Shown piece by piece: positions 42,734 to 51,822 of a stretch of 64,000 nucleotides of DNA. Origin of the DNA: Chitinophaga sp. YR627 (GTDB lineage Bacteria > Bacteroidota > Bacteroidia > Chitinophagales > Chitinophagaceae); contig NZ_FOUX01000007.1 of assembly GCF_900114995.1 (NCBI RefSeq), positions 1-64,000 on the forward strand, read 5' to 3'. Both the position numbers and the translations under genes were made by a program. The notes under the pieces were generated by a model, which did no database searches, was not told the origin of the DNA, and worked only from the letters and a program-made list of their open reading frames with translations. Each line of letters opens with the position of its first letter. The stretch's first letter is position 1.

Positions 42734-44263
42734 ATGAAACGGTTTCGCTGGAATATTTATCTGCTTATCATACTCTTGTCATCCTGCACAGCGGGATTTG
42801 ACAGGATCAATACTGATCCGCGTAAATCAGACAGTATTCCGCCAGGTGATCAGCTCACGGCTGCCGCCTACTTTATGGATGGCGGCAGAGAGATGGGATA
42901 TCCGAATCTTTACCTGTTTCAGCCCATGGTGCAGTACCTCAGTGGTGCACCGGGTATGAGCGCAGGAGGGAAGTATGTCCTCAATGAATTCTATAACAAC
43001 TGTATGTGGGAAAACCTCTACGGGAAAAGTATCAAGCAACTGGCAGACCTGCTGGCGCGGCATAAAGACAATCCTAAAGTGGTGAACTATTGCGCCGCAG
43101 CACGTATACTGAAGGTCTATGTGTTTTCATTGCTCACAGATACCTATGGCGATATTCCATATTCAGAAGCAGGGATGGCCTGGTATGGGAAAAACTATAC
43201 ACCGGCTTATGACCGGCAGGCAGATATCTATGCTGACTTCTTCAAAGAATTAACCGAAGCCGTTGCGCAATTTGATCGCTCACAGGAACCGGTCTACAAT
43301 GATATTCTCTACGGAGGAGATATCACAAAATGGAAACGCCTCGCAGCATCCATACGTTTGCGCTTAGCTATGCGACTGACGAAAGCCAACGAGACAATGG
43401 CAAGGATCCAGGTGCAGATGGCCTATGCGGCAGGCCCGATGACAGATCAGATGGACAACTTCCGTATGCTGCACGATGACTACGCCTATCCCGACCTGAG
43501 AGGTAACAGTTATGCACAGGCATTACAGGAAGACAGGGTCTATCAGTGGGCAAAAGGGTGCAGCACGTTTGTGAATTACCTGAAGGCAGAAAATGATCCG
43601 CGCTTACCTACCTTCTTTACAAATCAGGATGCGGAGGGAAATGACATTACCAGCGTCACGCATTACCTGTCTATCGCACCAGGTATGTATTACTGGGATG
43701 ATGAATTACAGTTTGTCAGTCCGGATGGAGTGATCATTCCTGCTGCGAATAAGTATTGTTTCATTAATCAGCCCTTCTATCAGTTACGCGCCCCTTTCCT
43801 GCACATGGGGTATGCAGAGGTCTGCTTTCTGCTGGCTGAAGCTGCGGTAAGAGGATGGATACCGGAAACAGCCAACCGCTGGTATCAGCAGGGTATCAGG
43901 GCTGCTATCGATCAGTTGAAATTATACCCGGAGATCAGTTATATCCCGGAAGAAAATATCAATGCTTTTGTCAATGCACATGTACTGACAGCGGGAAGAG
44001 AAATAGAACAGATCAATATGCAGAAATGGGTGGCTTTATTTCCCAATGGCTTTGAAGCATATGCGAATCAGCGCCGCAGCGGTTATCCGGTGCTGGCGCC
44101 GATCACAGACAAAGGAAGTGAATCACAGACAAACGGTGTGTTGCCCCGCAGGTTATTCTATCCGGCAACGGAAGCATTCAGCAATACGATCCATTATCAG
44201 GAAGCCCTGGATAGAATGGGAGGGACGGATGACTGGTTATATCGTATGTGGTGGGATCGCTGA
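42734..44263 (+). CDS. SusD/RagB-family surface lipoprotein
   Basis: This 509-residue protein has a lipoprotein signal (MKRFRWNIYLLIILLSSC, lipobox LLSSC at about residue 18). The SusD-like TPR fold follows with TDPRKSDSIPPGDQLTAAAY, AAARILKVYVFSLLTDTYGD and DIPYSEAG in the middle, and MGYAEVCFLLAEAAVRGWIP and QINMQKWVALFPNGFEAYAN toward the C-terminus. It caps the SusC barrel and binds the substrate. It ends 2 bp before a convergent gene. Confidence 0.93.
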   Translation: MKRFRWNIYLLIILLSSCTAGFDRINTDPRKSDSIPPGDQLTAAAYFMDGGREMGYPNLYLFQPMVQYLSGAPGMSAGGKYVLNEFYNNCMWENLYGKSIKQLADLLARHKDNPKVVNYCAAARILKVYVFSLLTDTYGDIPYSEAGMAWYGKNYTPAYDRQADIYADFFKELTEAVAQFDRSQEPVYNDILYGGDITKWKRLAASIRLRLAMRLTKANETMARIQVQMAYAAGPMTDQMDNFRMLHDDYAYPDLRGNSYAQALQEDRVYQWAKGCSTFVNYLKAENDPRLPTFFTNQDAEGNDITSVTHYLSIAPGMYYWDDELQFVSPDGVIIPAANKYCFINQPFYQLRAPFLHMGYAEVCFLLAEAAVRGWIPETANRWYQQGIRAAIDQLKLYPEISYIPEENINAFVNAHVLTAGREIEQINMQKWVALFPNGFEAYANQRRSGYPVLAPITDKGSESQTNGVLPRRLFYPATEAFSNTIHYQEALDRMGGTDDWLYRMWWDR

Positions 44264-44265
44264 GA

Positions 44266-44673
44266 TTACATTGTTTCCAGTTCCTCCGGATGCTTTGGTC
44301 TGTACCAGCAATAATAATAGGCCAGTATCAGTACACCCGTCAGGAAAGGGATCAGCGCCAGATGTTTGTATGTAATGGTCCCCGTCACGATCTCCGCATC
44401 AAAGTGCAGGAATTCACTGATCATCCAGTAGGAGTTCGCCGTGATCCATACCGCAATAGCCAGGTTATGGCACAGCTCGGACATGAATTGTCGTGTACGG
44501 TATGCAATGACAAGCGCAATGATCAGCGTTGGGAAGATCATGACAATGCCCAGCGGCTTCCAGATCAGGCACCAGCCTATATCTTTCAGCAACCAGAAAA
44601 CGATATGCAGATTTTCCATTTTCCGGTATTTTAACGGAATGCTGTAGACAGGTGTGGTTGTGGTTTCGGGCAT
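44266..44673 (-). CDS. Small multi-helix membrane protein, hypothetical
   Basis: The start at 44673 (MPETTTTPVYSIPLKYRKME) gives 135 residues. Upstream codons in frame overlap a -7 box (TATTTTTG on the minus strand, 44702-44695), so longer versions are unlikely. Three or four hydrophobic helices (LGIVMIFPTLIIALVIAY, NLAIAVWITANSYWM, HLALIPFLTGVLILAYYYCW) and a conserved-looking SEFLHF segment are visible. I recognise no family. The arrangement, small with few charges, could be a membrane accessory protein. Confidence 0.6.
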   Translation of the reverse strand: MPETTTTPVYSIPLKYRKMENLHIVFWLLKDIGWCLIWKPLGIVMIFPTLIIALVIAYRTRQFMSELCHNLAIAVWITANSYWMISEFLHFDAEIVTGTITYKHLALIPFLTGVLILAYYYCWYRPKHPEELETM

Positions 44674-44694
44674 ATTTGATTTCGATTGTGCCGG

Positions 44695-44702
44695 CAAAAA
44701 TA
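44695..44702 (-). promoter_or_regulatory. -7 element of the small membrane-protein gene
   Basis: The minus strand reads TATTTTTG (TAnnTTTG), 21 bp upstream of the ATG at 44673, fixing the start choice. A clear -33 element is not seen. Confidence 0.5.
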
Positions 44703-44765
44703 TAAAATCTGGCATCAATTGGTATAACTCTTGTATTAACCACTGCGGACCAAAAAATTTTAGCC

Positions 44766-44972
44766 ATGAAAAAAGCATTGATTGCCGCTTCCATTGTCGG
44801 CGTAGCAGCAGCTGGAGTGATCCTTTATCTTACACGTAGCAGAAATGGTATGCAACGTCTGCTGGACGGAGCAGAATCAACCGCAGATGATGCCCGCCGT
44901 GTGGCAAACCGCCACCTCCGCAAAACACAGAAAAAGATCAATCATATGATCCATGAATCAACCATGGAATAA
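44766..44972 (+). CDS. Small single-helix membrane protein
   Basis: This 68-residue protein has an N-terminal transmembrane helix (ALIAASIVGVAAAGVILYL) followed by a charged amphipathic helix (STADDARRVANRHLRKTQKK), reminiscent of YtxH-type stress proteins. It is short, but the helix, basic tail, good ATG and the strong hairpin 10 bp downstream support it as a real gene. It is divergent from the small membrane gene at 44266. Confidence 0.65.
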   Translation: MKKALIAASIVGVAAAGVILYLTRSRNGMQRLLDGAESTADDARRVANRHLRKTQKKINHMIHESTME

Positions 44973-44981
44973 CCACCAGCA

Positions 44982-45030
44982 GACCTTTTACCGGGCTTGA
45001 CAATATTATTGTTCACTTCGGTAAAAGGTC
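44982..45030 (+). terminator. Inverted repeat downstream of the small membrane-protein gene
   Basis: GACCTTTTACCG (44982-44993) and CGGTAAAAGGTC (45019-45030) are a perfect 12-bp inverted repeat, and the enclosed sequence contains a second self-complementary segment (45000-45012). No T-run follows on the plus strand, so termination is inferred from position. Confidence 0.6.
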
Positions 45031-45269
45031 GCTGTTTTATAACAATAGCTATCCATTTCCAAAGGTGATCAGGCCCCTTATTATAGTATCAGGTCCACCT
45101 CCCGTCAGCCCCATATCAAGTCCACCTTATCTACATCTGCATTTCGTGTCAACTACACATAATAGCTGTCTCATCCACATATTATTCTCTATAACGATTC
45201 CGTTTAGTTCTGATTGACAATCGCTTAAGAAAAATATATTTCAAAAATGAATAATGAGTGATATTTTGT
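45031..45269. other. Upstream region of the giant-protein operon
   Basis: No gene is seen. Related words recur on the plus strand: TCAGGCCCC (45068), TCAGGTCCACCT (45088), TCAGCCCCA (45104) and TCAAGTCCACCT (45116), a possible cluster of binding sites about 150-200 bp before the promoter. The last 90 bp are very AT-rich, as expected upstream of a strong promoter. Confidence 0.4.
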
Positions 45270-45277
45270 TAAATTTG
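45270..45277 (+). promoter_or_regulatory. -7 element of the giant-protein operon
   Basis: TAAATTTG is an exact TAnnTTTG match in an AT-rich stretch, 43 bp before the ATG at 45321. No -33 box stands at 19 bp, so activation by a regulator may be needed. It is the only promoter I find for the five genes to 64000. Confidence 0.55.
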
Positions 45278-45320
45278 CATAATATTTAATATCAAGGACC
45301 CTATCCTGTTGACCGAACCT

Positions 45321-48300
45321 ATGAACCACAACCCTGTAACCTCACTGCGGATAGCAGTGTTTTGTTTATTGCTGTTCTTATTAAGGCCTGTCGTAAGTAC
45401 TGCAGCAGATTCGAGAACTTCTTTCCTCACGGCAGATACTGCAAAAACCGGAATAGAAGATTATGCGATCGGCGTTTTTAATAAGATCAAGGAAAAAAAC
45501 AAGTTTATCAGCTTCCTGACCAATGAATCCCTCGGAACCCTGCCGGTTGGCCTTGTCCGTGAGATCAATGGTAAAGTCTATGTCATTGCTATTGATAGTG
45601 TACGTATGACACCACAGGGCGCCTTTTTAAGCGCGTATTTCCGTTTTACCTTTCCCGGTACTGACCGCGAACTGATCTTCGGTGGAAAGAATATTGCTTT
45701 CACACCCGGAGGTATCGGCGCCGGTACATCCACAAAACTAATGTTGCTCAATGACCAGGAAGTGCATATCAACGAACACGTTGAACTGACCTTCCCCGGT
45801 AATGGCAGCAATTTCGTGGAATGGGACTGTAACGGTTTTAAGTCGGCCAACCTTGCCGGTATGTTCGAATTTGACAAAGGCTGGCTACAGCCTGATAATC
45901 CGAATGAAGACAAGGTAAAAGCTGCCCTGAATGTCAATGCCAAAGATCTTAGCAACATCATGGCTGATATCGATATCCCTGCCTTCCGGATCAGCGGTCT
46001 GAACGATTTCAGCTTTAAAGTGAAACACGCCGTCATTGACATGAGCGATGTGGCAAATCCGGGTGGTTTGAACGTTACCGCAGATATGCTGGAAGATCCT
46101 TCAAGCCCCTTGTTGTGGAGAGGTTTCTACCTCCAGGAACTGGAAGTGGGATTACCGCAACAGATGGCTTCCAAACAGGGCAGGCCAAAAGTAAATGTAA
46201 CCAACTTTATCATAGACGATCAGGGAGTAAGCGGCTCCATAAAAGCAGAGAATATTGTGAAGCTGGGAGACGCCAGCGCAGGTGGATGGCCGCTGTCCAT
46301 TGAAAAAGTAGGCCTGAGCTTCAGTAAGAATAAACTGAATGGCGGTTCCCTCGGCGGACAACTAAAGATCGGTTTCCTGGGCGACGATCCGCTTAATTAT
46401 GATGCAACCGTCAGTATGCGTGGTGGTGACACTTATTATTCCTTCGCCTTACAGACCACCGCTGATAAAACATATTCCTTCTTTGCCGGTAATATCACCT
46501 TAAATAAAGACTGTCGCATCGAGGTGACCAAAACCGAAAAAGACTTTATTCCTAAAGCAACGCTGACGGGTAAGGTAGACCTCAATAAAAGTGTACTTAA
46601 TGTAAAAGGCATCTCTTTCGAAGACCTGACATTATCTACACAGAAACCTTATGTACACAGCGGCACATTTGATATCGCTACAGATGGTGGTTCAAAAATG
46701 AGCGGTTTCCCGATCGGGTTTGATGACCTCAGTCTGGGGATTTCAGAAGGAAAAGTCGCAGTAGGGGCTACCGTGAAACTGAACTTCATGAACTCCGGTG
46801 ATAAAGGCTTCAGCGGTAGCGCCGGATTTGTTGTCACCGCTGCACAGGAAGAGGAGAAGTCAACCGTTATGGTGAATAATGTGGCGATTGAGAAAATAGA
46901 TACCCACTGGAAACTGGACAAGGTCACCGTCAGCGATATCGATCTGACCGTGAAAGTAATGGCTTTCCAGATGCATGGTATCATCACCCTGTTTGACCAG
47001 CATCCGGTATACGGCAACGGCTTCAGGGGTATGCTTGATTTCTCCATACCTGGTCCCATCCCCAAAGCAAAAGCAACGGCCTATTTCGGTTCGAAAGACG
47101 ACTACCGTTACTGGCATGTGGATGCATATATCGGTGTCAGCATTCCCGTACCGCCGGTATTACAGATCACAGGTTTGATGGGCGGTATGTCTTATCATAT
47201 GGAACGTCCTTCCAACTTCGATCCATACGATTCAAGGAATGCGATCGACAAGAAAGGCGGTATGAAAGATGTCAACGAGATCTTCCAGTATGTACCATCT
47301 AAAGATGCTGGTCTGGGCTTTATGGGAGGCGTCTCACTGGCACTGGCCACAGAAATGGTGGTCAACGTGAACGTCGCACTGGAAGTACAGTTTGGTACGA
47401 ATGGAGGCTTCAGATATGCGCAGTTCGATGGCGCCGGTTATGTAATGCATGAAGCACTGAAAGCGAAGAGCAAGAACGAAGCAAAAGAAGATGATTCCGC
47501 ACCGGCCTGGGTACAGTTCAAAATGCGTTATGATAATGTAAACAGCACTTTTGACGCCAACATGAAAACCTATATCAATATCATGGGTGTGCTCAAAGGT
47601 GTGAATGAGAGAGGACTGGTAGGAGAGGCGGCATTACATGTTGGTCCTGACGACTGGTACTTTTATATAGGACGTCCTTCACAGATGTTTGGTCTGTCTA
47701 TCGCCGGACTCGCAGAAGTAAGAAGTTATTTCATGATGGGGTCCAGGGTAGAAGATATGCCACCACTGCCTTCCGAAGTGAACGAGGTATTCGATGATAT
47801 CAATACCAACTTCATGGCTATGGAGAATACCATGAGTACCGGTAAAGGTTTTGGTTTCGGAGCTCACTTCAAAACAGGTTTTGCATTTGATTATGGTGTC
47901 TATGGTGAGTTCGCCGTTGGCGCCGGGTCGGATATCCTGTTGCGCAACTACGGTGAAGCAAGATGTAAAGGAAGTAACAGTGTGATCGGTTTCAACGGAT
48001 GGTATGCTGCCGGACAGGCATACGCTTACCTCAAAGGTGATGTAGGTATCCGGGTGAAAGTATTCGGTAAGAAGAAAGGATTCTCTATTGCAAAATTAAC
48101 TGCCGCTGTACTCTTACAGGCTAAAGGGCCAAATCCTTCCTGGTTCAGAGGTATGGTGGGTGTGAAATATTCCGTACTGGGTGGTATGGTGAAAGGAAAG
48201 GCGAATATCAAGGTAGAACTCGGTTCCGAGTGTGATATCGTAGGGGCGAAAGAAATCAATGTGGAAGTGATCAGCGAAATCAAACCGGATGATCAGGGTA

Positions 48301-49733
48301 CGGAAGTAAGTGTATTCTCTTCTCCGCAGGTAGCATTTAACATCGCCATCCAGCGTCCATTCTCTATGATGAATGAATACGATCAGGTGGCTACTTACCG
48401 CGCGCAACTGGATGAAGTAAAACTAATGAAAGATAAGACACCTATCACCGGACAACTCATCGTTAATCCGGATGGTATGTCCGCTTATCTGCAACAGCGT
48501 GATATCCTCCCTGGGCTCAGCACATTGACTGCTTCTGCAAAGGTACATTTTGAAAAACAAAATGGCGCTGCATGGGAAGCACTGAAAAGCGACGGTAAGA
48601 ACATTGATTACGAAGTGAAGTCTTCCACCTTTACCACCGGTGAAGAACCTACCACCATTGGCTGGGATAACGTGGTATACACTTACCCGGTAAGGAACCA
48701 GTACAACTTTCTGCCTGGTGAGTATAAAAAAGGTTATATCAAATTGAAATATGGTCAGCCGAAACTCTTCAGAAAAACGGATGACCAGGGTAAGAACTAT
48801 AGCATAGCAGCCAAATTCACTTCCGGTCAGAAACAGGCGATCACTACCAATGTTTCTTATGATGAATCAACTTCGCAGGTGAACTTCGACATTCCGGATG
48901 GCATGTCTAAAGAAATGGTCTACACCTATAATATTGTAAGATCGTCACTGGATGGTGAGACTGCAGCCAATAACGTAACGAAGAAAGAAAACCTCACGGT
49001 AAGTGATCTGGGTGACAGCACTACCATCACGCAGACTGCCCTGAAAGGTAACGCCAATTCTGAGGCTGATAAAGAAGTGATCGCCTATAGTTTCCGTACC
49101 AGCAAATACAACACCTTCAGCGAAAAAATGAGTGGAGTGACCAGTCAACAGGATGTCTGGGATGTGGCTACCGGTTGGGTAACAGTGATCGGTACGCGAT
49201 TCAATACAGACGAACAGTTTGACAGATTCGATATACAGGGCGATGGTGCGATGAATACAAAGCCATTGCTGTATCTCCGGGCAAGTACAAACAACTCCTG
49301 GTTACAGAATAAGATCCTGCCACTCTTATATAACGGTTATCCATTTGATCCTTCCATGACGGTAGCCCGTGATCCTGCTACCACAGGTGGCGTTCCTCCG
49401 CTCGAAGCGGTGCAGATGTATAACAACAATGATGTTTACCACCAGCTGGAAAGTAACCACATCACTGATGGTGTGGCACCGTTGAAACCAGGAGCCTGTA
49501 GGTTTATGTACTTCGTGCCATTTACCGCGCATGAAGACTTCATTGACCTGATGGGTAAAGCAGGTCGTCTCTATGTGAATGGAAAAGGATCTGCGAAGGT
49601 GACCGCCTTGCTGAATACCATGTTCCCCGAACTGGATGGCAACATTTATTATCCGGTAGAGATACAGTATCGCTTACCGGGTCTCAACCAGATATCATCA
49701 ACAATAACCAAGAGTATCTATTATAAATTATAA
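45321..49733 (+). CDS. Giant exported beta-rich protein of unknown family
   Basis: This 1470-residue protein starts at ATG 45321; an in-frame TTG at 45309 is less likely. A signal peptide (IAVFCLLLFLLRPVVSTAA) leads to a short helical segment and then repeated strand-rich units with a VxxxxIxxxGxxxG rhythm (VSGSIKAENIVKLGDASAGG, LTGKVDLNKSVLNVKGISFE, VSDIDLTVKVMAFQMHGIIT). The units recall AsmA-like or filamentous layers, although I match no family. Residues about 600-1000 are Gly/aromatic-rich with strand pairs (FGFGAHFKTGFAFDYGVYGE). A C-terminal part from about 1090 reads like beta-sandwich modules. There is no T9SS tail. It heads the operon with the FN3 gene 5 bp downstream, implying an outer-surface or periplasmic scaffold role. 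Confidence 0.7.
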   Translation: MNHNPVTSLRIAVFCLLLFLLRPVVSTAADSRTSFLTADTAKTGIEDYAIGVFNKIKEKNKFISFLTNESLGTLPVGLVREINGKVYVIAIDSVRMTPQGAFLSAYFRFTFPGTDRELIFGGKNIAFTPGGIGAGTSTKLMLLNDQEVHINEHVELTFPGNGSNFVEWDCNGFKSANLAGMFEFDKGWLQPDNPNEDKVKAALNVNAKDLSNIMADIDIPAFRISGLNDFSFKVKHAVIDMSDVANPGGLNVTADMLEDPSSPLLWRGFYLQELEVGLPQQMASKQGRPKVNVTNFIIDDQGVSGSIKAENIVKLGDASAGGWPLSIEKVGLSFSKNKLNGGSLGGQLKIGFLGDDPLNYDATVSMRGGDTYYSFALQTTADKTYSFFAGNITLNKDCRIEVTKTEKDFIPKATLTGKVDLNKSVLNVKGISFEDLTLSTQKPYVHSGTFDIATDGGSKMSGFPIGFDDLSLGISEGKVAVGATVKLNFMNSGDKGFSGSAGFVVTAAQEEEKSTVMVNNVAIEKIDTHWKLDKVTVSDIDLTVKVMAFQMHGIITLFDQHPVYGNGFRGMLDFSIPGPIPKAKATAYFGSKDDYRYWHVDAYIGVSIPVPPVLQITGLMGGMSYHMERPSNFDPYDSRNAIDKKGGMKDVNEIFQYVPSKDAGLGFMGGVSLALATEMVVNVNVALEVQFGTNGGFRYAQFDGAGYVMHEALKAKSKNEAKEDDSAPAWVQFKMRYDNVNSTFDANMKTYINIMGVLKGVNERGLVGEAALHVGPDDWYFYIGRPSQMFGLSIAGLAEVRSYFMMGSRVEDMPPLPSEVNEVFDDINTNFMAMENTMSTGKGFGFGAHFKTGFAFDYGVYGEFAVGAGSDILLRNYGEARCKGSNSVIGFNGWYAAGQAYAYLKGDVGIRVKVFGKKKGFSIAKLTAAVLLQAKGPNPSWFRGMVGVKYSVLGGMVKGKANIKVELGSECDIVGAKEINVEVISEIKPDDQGTEVSVFSSPQVAFNIAIQRPFSMMNEYDQVATYRAQLDEVKLMKDKTPITGQLIVNPDGMSAYLQQRDILPGLSTLTASAKVHFEKQNGAAWEALKSDGKNIDYEVKSSTFTTGEEPTTIGWDNVVYTYPVRNQYNFLPGEYKKGYIKLKYGQPKLFRKTDDQGKNYSIAAKFTSGQKQAITTNVSYDESTSQVNFDIPDGMSKEMVYTYNIVRSSLDGETAANNVTKKENLTVSDLGDSTTITQTALKGNANSEADKEVIAYSFRTSKYNTFSEKMSGVTSQQDVWDVATGWVTVIGTRFNTDEQFDRFDIQGDGAMNTKPLLYLRASTNNSWLQNKILPLLYNGYPFDPSMTVARDPATTGGVPPLEAVQMYNNNDVYHQLESNHITDGVAPLKPGACRFMYFVPFTAHEDFIDLMGKAGRLYVNGKGSAKVTALLNTMFPELDGNIYYPVEIQYRLPGLNQISSTITKSIYYKL

Positions 49734-49738
49734 GTCGA

Positions 49739-51811
49739 ATGCACCGTATCCTATTGACCCTTTTGTGTTCCGTGATGTTGTTCTGCTGCGGTATAGACCG
49801 GTCCTATGCACAGGACAATGTGCATAAGATCGCTGGTCTGGCTGCCCCGAAAGAAGGCATGATCCGTTTGCGCTGGTCTCCCTCCAGCTATATTGCCTGG
49901 GAGATCGGTAATAAATATGGGTATACCGTCGAACGTTTTACTATTTCCGAAAACGGTGTCCTTGTCCCTCACCCCAAACCAGTGATGCTGACCCGCCAGC
50001 CTTTAAAACCCTATCTGCTGGAACGCATGGAAGCGCTGGCCGAAAAAGATGATCGTATTGCCATCATGGCTGAACTGATCTATGGTGAAGGTGCAAAGAA
50101 AGTGACGCCGGAAGAAGGCATCGGTTCTTTCCTCGAAAACCAGAATATCAATGACTGGCGCATGGGCATGGCCCTGCTGAATGCAGACTTGTCTGTTACC
50201 GCAGCACAGAGCGCCGCACTATATCTGGAAGATACCGACGTAAAAAAGGGAGAGCGTTATGCTTATCGTATCGCCCCTGCCCGCCAGCCCCAGAATCTGG
50301 TCATCGACACTGCCTATATCGTAACTTCTCTTGATGAAGCATTCCTGCTGGCAAAACCGCAGGAACTGGCTATTGTATGTGCTGATAGTACTGCTACGCT
50401 GGGATGGGTGACCGCTTACTCGCGCAGTATGTACTCTGCTTATGTCATAGAAAGAGCGGTAGACGGAAAGAACTTCAAACCTGTATCTGCACTGCCGGTA
50501 ATACCGACAGCGCCGGATAAGAATGGGTTCTCTTATTACCAGGATTCACTCCCTGACAACGATAACAGATATACTTACCGTATAAAAGGGATCTCTCCTT
50601 TTGGTGAATACGGTCCCTACTCCCAGACAGTCGAAGGCATGGGCGTACCGGCTGTAGCCGATCGTCCTGTGATGGATACCATCATTATAGTGGATAATAA
50701 AAAGATCACGCTGCAATGGACCCTGCCAGGCAAGTTATCCCAACAGTTGTCACAACTGATCATCACCCGTGCGGATAATAGCCGTGGTCCTTTTACACCG
50801 GTAGGCACATTGAAAGGAAGCGCGATCACCTTTACAGATGACAAGCCTTTAACATCCAATTACTATCGTATCAAAGGGATTACAAAGAGTGGTAAGGCCA
50901 TTTATTCCTTCCCTTACTTTGCGCAACTGATAGATAGTATGCCACCGGCAGTACCTGTTGGATTAGCAGGCAAGATCGATTCTGTTGGTATTGTATCTCT
51001 TCAATGGACGGCGAATACAGAAAAGGACCTGCGTGGTTATCGTGTATTCCGTGCCAACAGCAATAAAGAAGAATTTGTTGAGGTAACCCGTGAGATCTTG
51101 TCACGTCCGCAATTCGCCGATACCGTGACCTTACACACGCTGACAGCGCACGTGTTTTATAAAGTGATTGCAGTCGATAAGAACTACAATCCTTCCGAAT
51201 ACTCCCCATACATCATGCTAAGAAGACCGGACACGATCGCGCCTTCCCGTCCGCTGATCACCAAAGCATTCCGTTCTGATAGTCTGCATGCGATTGTCCT
51301 GGAATGGATCAATAGTTCCAGTAAAGACGTAGTAAAGTACGCATTGTACAGTATCAATACAAAGGACAGCTCCCGTAAGGAAGCCGCTATCTGGGATACC
51401 GCTTCTAAACGTGAACGCTATGTAGATACTGCATTGACAGCAGGAAATACCTATTTCTACGAACTGATTGTGTATGATGATGCCGGCAACCATGCGAAGG
51501 AGATCAGCGGCGATATCTGGTTTGAAACCGGAAAGCGTAACGCCGTAAAGAACTTCAAAGGTATCGTCAATACAGAAAAGAAACATATTGAGCTGAGCTG
51601 GCAATACAATCAGCCCGAAGTAAAGCAATACCGTATCTATCGTGCCAAGAACGACAACCCCTTTATCCTGTATACCACTACTGAAGCTGGCAGCCAGCAA
51701 TGGACAGATAACGAAGTATTCTTAGGCAATGTTTATAAATATAAAATAACCGCTGTGATGAAAGGAGATGTGAAAGCTGAAATGAGCAAAGTGGTTGAAG
51801 TTAAATTCTAA
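49739..51811 (+). CDS. Exported fibronectin type III repeat protein
   Basis: This 690-residue protein has a signal peptide (MHRILLTLLCSVMLFCCGID, then RSYAQ). The N-terminal region (about 27-200) contains one FN3-like module interrupted by a helical insert (LLERMEALAEKDDRIAIMAE). At least four more FN3 modules follow to the end, each with Trp/Leu core strands and YRIKG-type strands (RYTYRIKGISPFGEYGPYSQ, LQWTANTEKDLRGYRVFRAN, LSWQYNQPEVKQYRIYRAKN). FN3 arrays serve as spacers and protein-binding surfaces. Position between the 1470-residue protein and the SprB-repeat protein suggests a structural or adaptor subunit. No sorting tail is seen. The Cys pair near the signal end could be a lipobox, but it is not a clear one. 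Confidence 0.8.
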   Translation: MHRILLTLLCSVMLFCCGIDRSYAQDNVHKIAGLAAPKEGMIRLRWSPSSYIAWEIGNKYGYTVERFTISENGVLVPHPKPVMLTRQPLKPYLLERMEALAEKDDRIAIMAELIYGEGAKKVTPEEGIGSFLENQNINDWRMGMALLNADLSVTAAQSAALYLEDTDVKKGERYAYRIAPARQPQNLVIDTAYIVTSLDEAFLLAKPQELAIVCADSTATLGWVTAYSRSMYSAYVIERAVDGKNFKPVSALPVIPTAPDKNGFSYYQDSLPDNDNRYTYRIKGISPFGEYGPYSQTVEGMGVPAVADRPVMDTIIIVDNKKITLQWTLPGKLSQQLSQLIITRADNSRGPFTPVGTLKGSAITFTDDKPLTSNYYRIKGITKSGKAIYSFPYFAQLIDSMPPAVPVGLAGKIDSVGIVSLQWTANTEKDLRGYRVFRANSNKEEFVEVTREILSRPQFADTVTLHTLTAHVFYKVIAVDKNYNPSEYSPYIMLRRPDTIAPSRPLITKAFRSDSLHAIVLEWINSSSKDVVKYALYSINTKDSSRKEAAIWDTASKRERYVDTALTAGNTYFYELIVYDDAGNHAKEISGDIWFETGKRNAVKNFKGIVNTEKKHIELSWQYNQPEVKQYRIYRAKNDNPFILYTTTEAGSQQWTDNEVFLGNVYKYKITAVMKGDVKAEMSKVVEVKF

Positions 51812-51822
51812 ATCTACAGCTG

